Assembly (NCBI GenBank): GCA_018223375.1 | Contig: JAGTTS010000001.1 | Span: 62,001 to 126,000 of the forward strand | DNA from: Clostridiaceae bacterium Marseille-Q3526 | Lineage (GTDB): Bacteria > Bacillota > Clostridia > Lachnospirales > Lachnospiraceae | Direction of reading: 5' to 3' | Length of the DNA stretch: 64,000 nucleotides | Shown here: in pieces, positions 24,597 to 33,073 of the stretch | Numbering within the stretch: position 1 is the first letter of the stretch | How the letters are laid out: each line of letters opens with the position of its first letter | Translations under genes and position numbers: made by a program | The notes under the pieces: model-generated | The model's input: the letters and a program-made list of their open reading frames with translations, nothing else | Databases searched by the model: none | Told to the model about the DNA's origin: nothing

Positions 24597-25310
24597 TTAC
24601 CACGGAATGGCTCCGTAGAGTAATACGGCTGCGATAGCGCCGATGATCGGTCCTACTACCGGAACAAGCGCATATCCCCAGTTGGAATCGCCTTTGCCCT
24701 TGATAGGCAGAACTGCGTGTGCAATTCTGGGGCCAAGGTCACGGGCCGGGTTGATTGCGTAGCCTGTCAGTCCACCTAAGGACATACCAACGGATACGAT
24801 GATACCAAATACCAGGAATTTGTCAAGGCCAACCTCTGCTGCGCCTGGAACATTTGCAAGACCCTTAATAGCGAATACGAGAACGAAGGTTCCAATTGCC
24901 TCAGACAAAATGTTTAATGGTTTGTTCTCAACAGACGGTCCTGTACAGAATACGCCAAGCTTGGATCCTGCATCCGGAGTAGCGTCGAACTGCTCTTTGA
25001 ACAGAATGTATACGAGGACAGCGCCTACGAATGCGCCTGCAAACTGAGCGATGATGTATCCAGGAACAAGAGCCCAGTCGAAGCTTCCGTCAATAGCCAG
25101 AGCCAGCGTCAGAGCCGGGTTAAAGGAAGCGCCGGAAGCTGCGCCGAAGATAAATGCCGGAACCATAACTGCAAGGCCCCATGCAAAGGTAATCTGGATG
25201 GATCCTCCGCCCTTCATACCGGATTTATTCAAGTTTACGTTTGCTACAACGCCGTCGCCCAGAAGGATCAGCATCATGGTTCCCAAAAATTCAGCTATAT
25301 ATGGCAGCAT
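24597..25310 (-). CDS. glpF: Glycerol uptake facilitator (aquaglyceroporin)
   Basis: Forms the glycerol channel in the cell membrane. The 237-residue protein has six helices and two NPA boxes, FNPALTLALAID and INPARDLGPR; the Asp after the second box is the mark of glycerol-conducting members as opposed to pure water channels. AAAGGGGG precedes the ATG. It lies 47 bp after glpK in the same operon, so that entering glycerol is trapped at once by phosphorylation. Confidence 0.93.
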   Translation of the reverse strand: MLPYIAEFLGTMMLILLGDGVVANVNLNKSGMKGGGSIQITFAWGLAVMVPAFIFGAASGASFNPALTLALAIDGSFDWALVPGYIIAQFAGAFVGAVLVYILFKEQFDATPDAGSKLGVFCTGPSVENKPLNILSEAIGTFVLVFAIKGLANVPGAAEVGLDKFLVFGIIVSVGMSLGGLTGYAINPARDLGPRIAHAVLPIKGKGDSNWGYALVPVVGPIIGAIAAVLLYGAIPW

Positions 25311-25357
25311 AAAAATTCCCCCTTTTCTATTATCCGATCGATGTCTCTTACTGCCGA

Positions 25358-26854
25358 TTAATCTTCCTTAGCCCAGCCGAAGGAACACTTCACAGCCTTA
25401 TTCCAGCCCTTAACCTTCTTATCTCTCTCCTCTGGTTCAATCTCAGGAGCGAATACGCGGTCAATGGCCCAGTTCTTAATAACGTCTTCCTTGCTTGCCC
25501 AGTATCCTACTGCCAGACCTGCCAGATAAGCGGCGCCCATAGCTGTAGTCTCTACGCATTTCGGACGATGAACAGGAGCCTGGATAATATCAGACTGAAT
25601 CTGCATTAACAGGTTGTTTGCGCTGGCGCCTCCATCTACCTTCAGAGCTTCCAGCTGGATGCCGGAGTCAGCCTGCATTGCCTGCAGTACGTCGTTGGTC
25701 TGGTATGCCAGAGATTCCAGTGTCGCACGGATAATGTGGTATTTGTTTACGCCTCTTGTAATTCCTACGATGGTTCCTCTTGCGTACTGATCCCAGTGCG
25801 GAGCGCCCAGTCCTGTGAAGGCCGGAACCACGTAGCAGCCGTTTGTATCCTTTACCTTCTTGGCCATGTACTCGGAATCCGGTGAGGAATCAATGAGTCT
25901 CATCTCGTCTCTCAGCCACTGGATAGAAGCGCCGGCTACGAAAATAGAACCCTCTAACGCATAGTTAACCTTTCCGTCAAGTCCCCAGGCGATAGTTGTA
26001 ACAAGGCCGTTCTTGGAGAATACCGGCTTCTCGCCTGTGTTCATCAGCATGAAGCAGCCGGTTCCGTATGTATTCTTAGCCTCGCCAGGATTGAAGCAGG
26101 TCTGTCCGAACAGAGCGGACTGCTGATCTCCTGCAGCTCCTGCAATCTTAATCGGGCCGCCGAAGAAGACCGGATCGGACTCGCCGTAAACGCAGCTGGA
26201 CGGCTTTGCCTCAGGAAGCATGCACTTCGGAATATTTAACTCAGCCAGGATCTCGTCGTCCCACTGTAAGGTATTGATGTTAAACAGCATCGTTCTGGAT
26301 GCGTTGGAGTAGTCTGTTACATGAACAGAGCCCTTGGTCAGCTTCCAGATCAGCCAGGTCTCAACGGTACCGAATAAGAGCTCGCCCTTCTCTGCTCTCT
26401 CTCTTACGCCCGGCACGTTGTCCAGAATCCATTTTAACTTGGTTCCGGAGAAGTATGCGTCGATTACAAGACCTGTTTTCTCTCTGAATTTGTCTGTCAG
26501 TCCCTTTTCCTTCAGGGAATCGCAGTATTCGGAGGTACGGCGGCACTGCCACACAATCGCATTGTATACCGGCTCTCCTGTCATTTTATCCCAGACAATC
26601 GTAGTCTCACGCTGATTTGTAATACCGATTGCGGCGATATCTTCTGCGTTCGCTCCGATCTGAGCCATAGCCTCAACTGCTACGGAAAGCTGAGAGGACC
26701 AGATTTCGTTTGCATTGTGCTCAACCCAGCCTGGCTTCGGAAAATACTGTGTAAACTCCTTCTGTGCTACGCTGCACATTTCACCCTTCTCGTTAAACAG
26801 GATACATCTGTTGCTGGTTGTTCCAGCGTCCAATGCCATTACATACTTTGCCAT
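25358..26854 (-). CDS. glpK: Glycerol kinase
   Basis: Phosphorylates glycerol to sn-glycerol 3-phosphate with ATP. At 498 residues it has the family length; DAGTTSNRCILFNEKG and GITNQRETTIVWDK near the N-terminus are FGGY-kinase signatures, and GGASANNLLMQIQSDI is the C-terminal signature. AAGGAGGGG precedes the ATG. The product feeds the GlpA-like dehydrogenase downstream and is also the ligand for GlpP encoded upstream. Two inverted repeats lie between it and the TetR-type gene. Confidence 0.96.
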   Translation of the reverse strand: MAKYVMALDAGTTSNRCILFNEKGEMCSVAQKEFTQYFPKPGWVEHNANEIWSSQLSVAVEAMAQIGANAEDIAAIGITNQRETTIVWDKMTGEPVYNAIVWQCRRTSEYCDSLKEKGLTDKFREKTGLVIDAYFSGTKLKWILDNVPGVRERAEKGELLFGTVETWLIWKLTKGSVHVTDYSNASRTMLFNINTLQWDDEILAELNIPKCMLPEAKPSSCVYGESDPVFFGGPIKIAGAAGDQQSALFGQTCFNPGEAKNTYGTGCFMLMNTGEKPVFSKNGLVTTIAWGLDGKVNYALEGSIFVAGASIQWLRDEMRLIDSSPDSEYMAKKVKDTNGCYVVPAFTGLGAPHWDQYARGTIVGITRGVNKYHIIRATLESLAYQTNDVLQAMQADSGIQLEALKVDGGASANNLLMQIQSDIIQAPVHRPKCVETTAMGAAYLAGLAVGYWASKEDVIKNWAIDRVFAPEIEPEERDKKVKGWNKAVKCSFGWAKED

Positions 26855-26897
26855 AAGAAACCCCTCCTTACATGATATGCATTTATAGTATCACCTT

Positions 26898-26944
26898 TAT
26901 TGTCAAATGTCTTTAGACAATAGTTCTTATTTGTTAAAACAAAT
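26898..26944. promoter_or_regulatory. Two inverted repeats upstream of glpK, candidate operators
   Basis: TATTGTC-N11-GACAATA at 26898-26922 and ATTTGTT-AA-AACAAAT at 26929-26944, both with perfect 7-bp arms, between the TetR-type regulator and glpK. Position and symmetry fit a TetR-family operator. Confidence 0.5.
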
Positions 26945-26949
26945 TCTTC

Positions 26950-27549
26950 TTACGCCGTCTTTATCCTGTTTTTAATGTGTACTTCTGCTTTATTTTCAGA
27001 CGAAGAGCTGCACTTGGCGCAGAGCAGCGAGCAGATTTGAAGCAGTTCCCGGAGACTGGCAGCATTCTGCTCCTTCTGAACCTTCCGGCTGGAAATGTAA
27101 CGGAAGATGTACTGAATCACAGAGACTGTGAGGAAATCGATCAGCAGCTCCCGGCCTCCTGACAGGCTCCGCGTCTCCTGCTCTGTCAGCATCCCTGATA
27201 CCAGACGGCGAATCTGCGCCTCCACCGCCGGCTTCAGATAACCAGCTACTCTCTCCCAGTCCATATCCTGAAGCATCTTCCTGTAAAACCACTTATTCGT
27301 CTCCACAATCTCCATCAGGCGCTCCATCCAGTGGGCGAAGCTCTCCTCCTCCCGGTAAGCGATCTGATCCACCAGATCGTATCGGCAGATAAGCTCCAGC
27401 ACCTCGTAGATATCCTGAAAATGGTAGTAAAAGCTCTGGCGCGTCATGTGGCTTCTCTCCACAATATCCTGAATGGTAATTCGTTTTAACGGCTTCTCCG
27501 CCATAAGCTCCTTCAAAGCCTGGGCCATTTTTCTTTTTGTATCTGACAT
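26950..27549 (-). CDS. TetR-family transcriptional regulator (DhaS-like)
   Basis: A 199-residue protein with an N-terminal TetR helix-turn-helix (ITIQDIVERSHMTRQSFYYHFQDIYEV, about residues 22-48) and a divergent helical C-terminal half of the DhaS type, a group tied to dihydroxyacetone kinase control. Its place between glpP and glpK suggests that it regulates glycerol or dihydroxyacetone use. It starts 15 bp after glpP stops, with GAGGGGGAGACGG as RBS. The effector is not known. Confidence 0.8.
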   Translation of the reverse strand: MSDTKRKMAQALKELMAEKPLKRITIQDIVERSHMTRQSFYYHFQDIYEVLELICRYDLVDQIAYREEESFAHWMERLMEIVETNKWFYRKMLQDMDWERVAGYLKPAVEAQIRRLVSGMLTEQETRSLSGGRELLIDFLTVSVIQYIFRYISSRKVQKEQNAASLRELLQICSLLCAKCSSSSENKAEVHIKNRIKTA

Positions 27550-27564
27550 CCGTCTCCCCCTCTC

Positions 27565-28131
27565 TTAGATAAACCAGGTATTCTGATTTGTGGATGAGAT
27601 GGAAATGGCTCCGGCCTCTATAGCCGCGTAGATGTCCGCCTTCTCCGCAATTAAACCGCCTGCAATCACAGGCGCGGATACCATTTTAGCTACCTTCGCA
27701 ATAATTTTCGGCATAATTCCCGGAAGAATCTCTACAAAGTCCGGACAGGCCGCCTCATACTGCTTCTGAATGTTGTCAAACGCCATGGAATCAATCACAA
27801 AAAATCGGAACACTGTAGCCATACCCAATTCCTTCGCTCTTTTAATAAATGACAGCTTCGTGGAAATAATTCCATCGGCCTGAGTATTCCTCTTCAGGAA
27901 ATCAATGGCTATCTCCTTCCCCGCCAGACCTGATATCAGGTCTGCGTGCACCATGGCCAGCTTTCCTTTTTTCTTAATTCTGTCTACAATTTCCGGTATG
28001 CTGACAATGTCGCCGTACAGCACAAAGACGATCTGTATGTCTGAATCCAGGCACCGTTCCAGCCCTGCGTCCTCCTTAATCGCCGCAATCACCGGACAAT
28101 CTGTCACGGTATCGTAAAGTTTCTGCTCCAT
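27565..28131 (-). CDS. glpP: Glycerol-3-phosphate-responsive antiterminator GlpP
   Basis: Binds leader mRNA of glycerol genes when glycerol 3-phosphate is present and prevents early termination. The 188-residue TIM-barrel-like protein shows the family sequences CPVIAAIKEDAGLERCLDSD, VHADLISGLAGKEIAIDFLK and PVIAGGLIAEKADIYAA. AAGGAAGGTGAAGC precedes the ATG. It heads the operon and is itself preceded by a leader with a terminator-like hairpin and an overlapping alternative hairpin, so it may control its own operon. Confidence 0.92.
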   Translation of the reverse strand: MEQKLYDTVTDCPVIAAIKEDAGLERCLDSDIQIVFVLYGDIVSIPEIVDRIKKKGKLAMVHADLISGLAGKEIAIDFLKRNTQADGIISTKLSFIKRAKELGMATVFRFFVIDSMAFDNIQKQYEAACPDFVEILPGIMPKIIAKVAKMVSAPVIAGGLIAEKADIYAAIEAGAISISSTNQNTWFI

Positions 28132-28187
28132 GCTTCACCTTCCTTAAAACTGCTGGTATGAATCAATTCCGGGCTGCCGCGGCGGAA

Positions 28188-28277
28188 CTTTTTTCCTTTT
28201 ACAGGGTGTAAACGCCTCCTATAAAGGAAAAAAGAGCAGATTCAATAAGCGGCATTTCTGCCGTTATCCACCTGCTC
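28188..28277 (-). promoter_or_regulatory. glpP leader with terminator and overlapping alternative hairpin
   Basis: On the minus strand the first hairpin (28234-28277; GAGCAG/CTGCTC plus inner AACGGCAG-type stem) is followed by TTTTTT, an intrinsic terminator form. That T run is also the 5' arm of a second hairpin (28218-28234 with 28188-28205), so the two structures compete. This is typical of a leader controlled by an antiterminator such as GlpP. Confidence 0.55.
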
Positions 28278-28307
28278 CTCTCTCCTGGTTCATATTCAAC
28301 TAAGAGA

Positions 28308-28336
28308 ATCCTAACATATTATACAATATAAGTCAA
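28308..28336 (-). promoter_or_regulatory. Probable promoter of the glpP operon
   Basis: TTGACT and TAGGAT with a 17-bp spacer on the minus strand; an alternative -10, TATAAT, lies at 28318-28323. It lies in the AT-rich part of the 355-bp gap 28132-28486, which otherwise holds only the leader hairpins. Confidence 0.45.
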
Positions 28337-28486
28337 TATATCGTTATATTATTATCATTTTTGCACAACTGATTCTGTGTCCAGTTCCTTTTCTCATCCG
28401 TTTTTGTATAAAAGTTACAGAATTCTTCGAAAAACTACAGCTTTTTCACTAATTCCTGCTTTTTCCAGCCTGCAGGCCTCTTCTTT

Positions 28487-29149
28487 CTACCTGAGGAGAG
28501 CCAGCAGTTCCTCCATGTCCTTCTCTCCCATATAGAGCGCCTCTCCTATCAAAACAGCCGGCACGCGGGACAGCTTATACTGTTCCACCAGATCCGGGTA
28601 CAGTCTGGCATCAATCATGATGCACTCCACATTAGGGCTTAAAAGGGCCAGGGTCTGTCCAGCAGTCACTACGCTCTGGCAGTGGTGGCAGGACAGGGAA
28701 ACGCATACGCGGATCACGTTCTTTTTCTTCAGCTTTCCCAATTTTTTGAGAATTTTTTCATCATATTCCTTCTTTGGCCCCGCTGCGTTCAAAATAGCGG
28801 AAACAAACGAATTGATCTCCTTTCCTCCCGGCACTCCGCAGAAAGCCGCGCCCAGGTACTCCCCTTCCTGGTACAGTCCCGTAACCGGCAGATGCGCTGT
28901 GTCCAGCTCCCGGTCAGCCTGCGGGTCCTCTCCCTTCTCCAGAAGCTGAAGCTCAAGCATCGGGCTAAGTTCAGCCACAGCCTTCAAAAAGGCTCCCATC
29001 TCTGTACACTCTCTCTGATCCGGTTCTAAAACCGCCTTCAGACAGAGCGGCCTCTCCAGCCGTTCAAAAATAGTTTTCAGATTCTCTTTTAAAGCTGCGT
29101 CTACAAGACGGCTTTCACTTGGAATTTGTTCTGTCAGTTTCCGGCTCAT
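28487..29149 (-). CDS. Thioredoxin-fold protein resembling the AhpF N-terminal domain
   Basis: A 220-residue soluble protein made of two thioredoxin-like halves, with the redox motif CHHC (in VSLSCHHCQSVVTAGQ) in the second half, followed by the cis-Pro segment SRVPAVLIG. This is the layout of the N-terminal domain of the alkyl hydroperoxide reductase flavoprotein AhpF, here without the reductase part. It may pass electrons from a thioredoxin reductase, such as the one at 36.4-37.3 kb, to a peroxiredoxin. GGGAGGAGAGAGAAC precedes the ATG. Monocistronic. Confidence 0.8.
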   Translation of the reverse strand: MSRKLTEQIPSESRLVDAALKENLKTIFERLERPLCLKAVLEPDQRECTEMGAFLKAVAELSPMLELQLLEKGEDPQADRELDTAHLPVTGLYQEGEYLGAAFCGVPGGKEINSFVSAILNAAGPKKEYDEKILKKLGKLKKKNVIRVCVSLSCHHCQSVVTAGQTLALLSPNVECIMIDARLYPDLVEQYKLSRVPAVLIGEALYMGEKDMEELLALLR

Positions 29150-29233
29150 GTTCTCTCTCCTCCCTGTACTTTCCTGTGCCTTGCGCGCTTACTCTGTCCG
29201 GCATTGCCGCATCCGGCCAGCCTTTCTATCTCA

Positions 29234-29262
29234 ATTATAGCGGCAGGCACAGGGAAAAGCAA
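29234..29262 (-). promoter_or_regulatory. Promoter of the thioredoxin-fold gene
   Basis: TTGCTT and TATAAT with a 17-bp spacer on the minus strand, about 85 bp upstream of the start. Confidence 0.6.
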
Positions 29263-29364
29263 CTGAGCAGACGAAAGAAACCATCCGTTCCCGTTCCTTC
29301 TGTACAATCCTTTCAAACTGTCAAATTCCTCCTGAAATTCCCGCTTTTCCCGCCTGACTCCTCC

Positions 29365-29393
29365 TTGAATTTTCCTCTGGCCCCGGATATAAT
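29365..29393 (+). promoter_or_regulatory. Promoter of the Cys-repeat peptide gene
   Basis: TTGAAT and TATAAT with a 17-bp spacer, 31 bp ahead of the start codon. Confidence 0.7.
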
Positions 29394-29424
29394 AAAATTA
29401 CTAAACTTGGAGGAGGTATGGGAT

Positions 29425-29628
29425 ATGGAGGAGAAAAAACAGAGCGGATGGTCTAACCTGAACGGCATCAGCGACGACGACAAAACCTGCGGCTTAAACG
29501 ACATGAACTGCCTGGGAGAGGATGACGACTCCAGCTGCGGTTTAAACGACATGAACTGTGTCGATGGAAAAGACGACATGTCCTGCTCTCTCAACAACAT
29601 GAACTGCGAGGAGGAGCAGAACAAGTAA
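29425..29628 (+). CDS. Small peptide with three Cys-x-Leu-Asn-x-Met-Asn-Cys repeats
   Basis: A 67-residue acidic peptide of unknown function. Three units with an exact 16-residue step carry Cys pairs at 22/29, 38/45 and 54/61, each C-[GS]-L-N-[DN]-M-N-C, joined by Asp/Glu-rich linkers; there are no other Cys. The start at 29425 has GGAGGAGG eight bases upstream, a 17-bp-spaced promoter before it and a strong terminator after it, so it is a self-contained transcription unit. No signal peptide or membrane helix. No maturase or peptidase gene is adjacent. It could bind metal, act in thiol redox (a Trx-fold gene lies next door), or be a multi-core peptide precursor; none of this is shown. Confidence 0.75.
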   Translation: MEEKKQSGWSNLNGISDDDKTCGLNDMNCLGEDDDSSCGLNDMNCVDGKDDMSCSLNNMNCEEEQNK

Positions 29629-29672
29629 CTCATTGATCAAAGTATATCAAACGACGATTTGCCAGCGTCCGG

Positions 29673-29720
29673 AAAAGACGCCGGATACGGATATCCCCCG
29701 TGTCCGGCGTCTTTTCTTTT
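29673..29720. terminator. Bidirectional terminator between the Cys-repeat gene and focA
   Basis: AAAAGACGCCGGA pairs with TCCGGCGTCTTTT (13 bp) around a 17-nt loop; A run on the left and T run on the right let it work in both directions. Confidence 0.9.
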
Positions 29721-29724
29721 TATT

Positions 29725-30546
29725 CTATTTCTTTTTCTCCCACACATGGCCCAGCCACATAAAGCTGCCTGTGAGCACGCCTCCTGCAATGTTTCCCAGG
29801 GTGACGGGAAGCAGGTTTTTCAGGAGGAAATTCCCCCAGGTCAGGACAGAAAGATCGACTCCCGCCTCCAAAGCCCCGGCCGCGTACTCCGGCACAGAAG
29901 AGGCGAAGATTCCCGCCGGAATGTAGTACATATTGGCCACACTGTGCTCAAATCCGCATACAACGAAAAAGCAGATGGGAAAAAACAGCCCCAGCACCTT
30001 TCCCGCCGTGTCCTTGGCGCTCATGGCGGCCAGTACTGCAAAACATACCAGGATATTGCAGAACACGCCCAGCACAAAAGCGTTTTCAAAAGGCAGAGAA
30101 CACTTGGAGGCGGCCAGCTTCATGGTAAATACGGCCAGCCCTCCGCCAGAGTAGTTCATCTGGCCGAATTTTGCGCAGGCAAAGGCGGTAAACAGGCTTC
30201 CGGCCAGGTTTCCCACATAGACAGCGGCCCATTTTTTCAGAACGCCTGAAAGCTTCGCCTGCTTCTCCAGAACAGAAATACACATCAGGCAGTTTCCTGT
30301 AAAAAGCTCTCCTCCCATCAAAACTACCAGAGTCAGGCCTCCGGGAAACAGAAGTCCAGAGAGAATCCGGACGGCCGACACATTGTCAATGCTATGTCCG
30401 GCCGTATTGGTCACCGCCGCTCCCAGAGCAATGAACATTCCTGAGAGAAAACCCAGAATAAGCATTTTTAACAGAGGCATCTCAGCCTTTTTCTTTCCTG
30501 CCACCCCATAATTTTTTACGATTTCCGCTGGTGTAAAGAAATTCAT
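29725..30546 (-). CDS. focA: Formate/nitrite transporter family protein
   Basis: A 273-residue channel of the FNT family with six membrane helices, which moves formate, nitrite or similar small anions. Family motifs include FTPAEIVKNYGVAGKKKAEMP at the N-terminus, LMGGELFTGNCLM and ICFFVVCGFEHSVANMYYIP with the central His. The ATG at 30546 follows CAGGAGGAAGTAAC. It lies after fhs in the same direction, so formate export or import tied to one-carbon metabolism is the likely role. Confidence 0.9.
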   Translation of the reverse strand: MNFFTPAEIVKNYGVAGKKKAEMPLLKMLILGFLSGMFIALGAAVTNTAGHSIDNVSAVRILSGLLFPGGLTLVVLMGGELFTGNCLMCISVLEKQAKLSGVLKKWAAVYVGNLAGSLFTAFACAKFGQMNYSGGGLAVFTMKLAASKCSLPFENAFVLGVFCNILVCFAVLAAMSAKDTAGKVLGLFFPICFFVVCGFEHSVANMYYIPAGIFASSVPEYAAGALEAGVDLSVLTWGNFLLKNLLPVTLGNIAGGVLTGSFMWLGHVWEKKK

Positions 30547-30633
30547 GTTACTTCCTCCTGACAAAACGCTGTGACAGACACAAGACGCCGCAGAGGAACC
30601 ATTCCCCTGCGGCGGAATTTGTACTTTTATGGT

Positions 30634-32301
30634 TTAGAATAAGCCTGAGATTCTTCCCTCAGCATCCACGTCAATCTTTTCTGCTGCCGGAACCTTCGGA
30701 AGGCCTGGCATAGTCATAATATCTCCCGTCAGGGCTACGATAAAGCCTGCTCCGGCAGATACCTTTAAGTTTCTGACTGTCACAGTAAAGTCTCTCGGCG
30801 CTCCTAAAAGCTTCTGGTTGTCAGAAAAGCTGTACTGCGTTTTGGCCATACAGATCGGGCAGGAACCAAAGCCCAGCTCCGTCAGTCTCTTAGCCTGCTT
30901 TTTAGCAGAATCTGCCAGCACTACCTTAGCTCCTCTGTATACCTTGGTAACAATTGCGTTTAACTTCTCCTCAATCGAGAGTTCAGAGTCATAGCAGAAC
31001 TGGAAGTGGTTCGGCTCCTCGCAGAGACGGAGCACCTCCTGGGCCAGCTCTGTGCCGCCGTCGCCGCCTTTTCCCCATACCTCGGAAAGCGCCACGTTAA
31101 CGCCCAGCTCCCTGCATTTTTCCGCAATGAGAGAAAGCTCTGCCTCCGTATCGAATGGGAAGCGGTTAATCGCTACTACGCAGGGCAGTCCGAATACTTT
31201 CGTGATATTCTCCACATGCTGAAGCAGGTTCGGAAGTCCCTTCTCCAGAGCCTCCAGATTCTCGTTGTTCAGATCTGCCTTAGCCACGCCTCCATGATGC
31301 TTTAAGGCTCTGACAGTAGCTACCACAACAACAGCTGACGGCTTCAGCTCTGCCATGCGGCACTTGATATCCAGGAACTTCTCAGCGCCCAGATCTGCGC
31401 CGAAGCCTGCCTCTGTAATCGCGTAATCTCCCAGCTTTAAGGCCATTCTGGTAGCGATAATCGAGTTGCAGCCGTGGGCGATATTGGCAAACGGGCCGCC
31501 ATGAATAAAGGCCGGAGTATGCTCCAGAGTCTGCACCAGGTTCGGCTTTAAAGCATCCTTTAACAGAGCTGCCATCGCTCCGGCAGCCTTTAAATCTCCC
31601 GCTGTCACCGGCTCGTCGTCGTAGGTGTAGCCTACGATAATGCGGCTCAGTCTCTCCTTTAAGTCAGTTACATTTTTAGCCAGGCAGAGAACCGCCATGA
31701 TCTCGGAGGCAACTGTAATATCGTATCCGTCCTCTCTCACCACTCCGTCCACGCGGCGCCCCAGTCCGTCCACCACGTTTCTCAGCTGTCTGTCATTCAT
31801 ATCCACGACGCGGCGCCAGGTAACGCGCTTCGGGTCAATCCGCAGCTCGTTGCCCTGATAAATGTGGTTGTCCAGCATAGCGGCCAGAAGATTGTTCGCA
31901 GCTCCGATAGCGTGGAAATCGCCGGTAAAGTGAAGGTTAATGTCCTCCATCGGCACTACCTGGGCATAACCGCCGCCTGCAGCGCCGCCCTTCACGCCGA
32001 ATACCGGTCCCAGAGACGGCTCTCTGAGGGCCACAACTACATTTTTCCCCAGCTTCTTCATTCCATCTGCCAGGCCTACGGTAGTCGTAGTCTTTCCCTC
32101 CCCAGCAGGAGTCGGAGTAATGGCTGTCACAAGAATCAGCTTTCCATCGGGGCGGCTGTCCTCGTTCAACAGGTTATAGTCTACCTTTGCCTTGTACTTT
32201 CCATACTGTTCCAGATACTTTTCGTCAATACCCAGAGAGGCTGCTATCTCTGTGATATGTAATGGGGTTGACTCCTGAGCGATCTCGATATCTGTTTTCA
32301 T
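30634..32301 (-). CDS. fhs: Formate-tetrahydrofolate ligase
   Basis: Joins formate and tetrahydrofolate to 10-formyl-THF with ATP, or runs backward to make ATP. At 555 residues it has the family length; the P-loop TPTPAGEGKTTTTVGLADGM and the segments REPSLGPVFGVKGGAAGGGY and FHAIGAANNLLAAM are family signatures. GAGGAGAACGAAG precedes the ATG. It follows ftcD and fchA; together they can turn formiminoglutamate nitrogen and carbon into ammonia, formyl-THF, formate and ATP, with FocA for formate exit. Confidence 0.96.
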   Translation of the reverse strand: MKTDIEIAQESTPLHITEIAASLGIDEKYLEQYGKYKAKVDYNLLNEDSRPDGKLILVTAITPTPAGEGKTTTTVGLADGMKKLGKNVVVALREPSLGPVFGVKGGAAGGGYAQVVPMEDINLHFTGDFHAIGAANNLLAAMLDNHIYQGNELRIDPKRVTWRRVVDMNDRQLRNVVDGLGRRVDGVVREDGYDITVASEIMAVLCLAKNVTDLKERLSRIIVGYTYDDEPVTAGDLKAAGAMAALLKDALKPNLVQTLEHTPAFIHGGPFANIAHGCNSIIATRMALKLGDYAITEAGFGADLGAEKFLDIKCRMAELKPSAVVVVATVRALKHHGGVAKADLNNENLEALEKGLPNLLQHVENITKVFGLPCVVAINRFPFDTEAELSLIAEKCRELGVNVALSEVWGKGGDGGTELAQEVLRLCEEPNHFQFCYDSELSIEEKLNAIVTKVYRGAKVVLADSAKKQAKRLTELGFGSCPICMAKTQYSFSDNQKLLGAPRDFTVTVRNLKVSAGAGFIVALTGDIMTMPGLPKVPAAEKIDVDAEGRISGLF

Positions 32302-32436
32302 CTTCGTTCTCCTCCTACTAAAAATGATGCTGACTTCTGATTCATCTGCATTTTTCCATTCTATCCTTTATTTTTGTAAAATGCAATCCTATTTTTTCTT
32401 AATTTTTTAAAGTTTCAAAGTCTTAGCAGTTTATTT

Positions 32437-33072
32437 TTATATTTCAGGAGAAAGCTCTGAACTTTTTAATATCTTCGCCTCGTACTCAGACGCCGTTTTC
32501 TCCAGGCCTTTCACCTGCTTCTCCATATCTGCCCGGAAGGCTTCGTCCTTGATGGAGTTCAGATTAATTTTGACATTTAAAAGAGCGCTCAGAACGGCAG
32601 TGCGGGCCATCATGGCAGATACCAGGCCGTCCGTCACCGCATTGGCGTTTCCCCTGGCCACAGCGGCTTCAGCCAGAGGGAAAATTTCAGACGCCGTCTC
32701 TGCCACGGAAAGGGGAACCACAGCGGCCTCCTTTAATCCCCTCTGCATGGCCTCTCTCCTGGCCGCCTTTTCTTCTTCTGTGTCCTTTGGCATTCTTAAA
32801 GCCGCCATGTAAAGGTTAAAAGAAGAGCTGTCTCTCTGGATATCTGCTATCAGCTTCTCACGGATCGCCTGGCCCTTCTCAGCCAGCTCTCTCATCTCAT
32901 TTTCTGCTTCCGCATATTTTTCCTTCCCGATAGTCAGGTTAGCCACCATCTCGGCAAGGGCGGCAGCCAGGGAGCCTGCTGCCGCCGCCACGCTTCCGCC
33001 TCCCGGAGCCGGGGCGTCGGACGCCGTCACCTTTGCAAATTCCTCTATGGTCAAATCCTTTAATTCTGTCAT
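32437..33072 (-). CDS. fchA: Formiminotetrahydrofolate cyclodeaminase
   Basis: Converts 5-formimino-THF to methenyl-THF with release of ammonia. The 211-residue helical protein shows the family N-terminus LKDLTIEEFAKVTASDAPAP followed by the Gly/Ser/Ala-rich GGGSVAAAAGSLAAALAEMV. The ATG at 33072 has GAGGAGGAATAAG upstream and follows the ftcD stop almost directly, so the two are translationally coupled. Confidence 0.92.
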   Translation of the reverse strand: MTELKDLTIEEFAKVTASDAPAPGGGSVAAAAGSLAAALAEMVANLTIGKEKYAEAENEMRELAEKGQAIREKLIADIQRDSSSFNLYMAALRMPKDTEEEKAARREAMQRGLKEAAVVPLSVAETASEIFPLAEAAVARGNANAVTDGLVSAMMARTAVLSALLNVKINLNSIKDEAFRADMEKQVKGLEKTASEYEAKILKSSELSPEI

Positions 33073-33073
33073 C

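Noticed and set aside
29313..29633. Minus-strand frame antisense to the Cys-repeat peptide
   Set aside because: Its repeats are only the mirror image of the coding repeats; it has no RBS or promoter, while the plus-strand frame has both.
29633..30249. Plus-strand frames antisense to focA
   Set aside because: They start inside the bidirectional terminator and lack RBS; focA on the minus strand is well supported.
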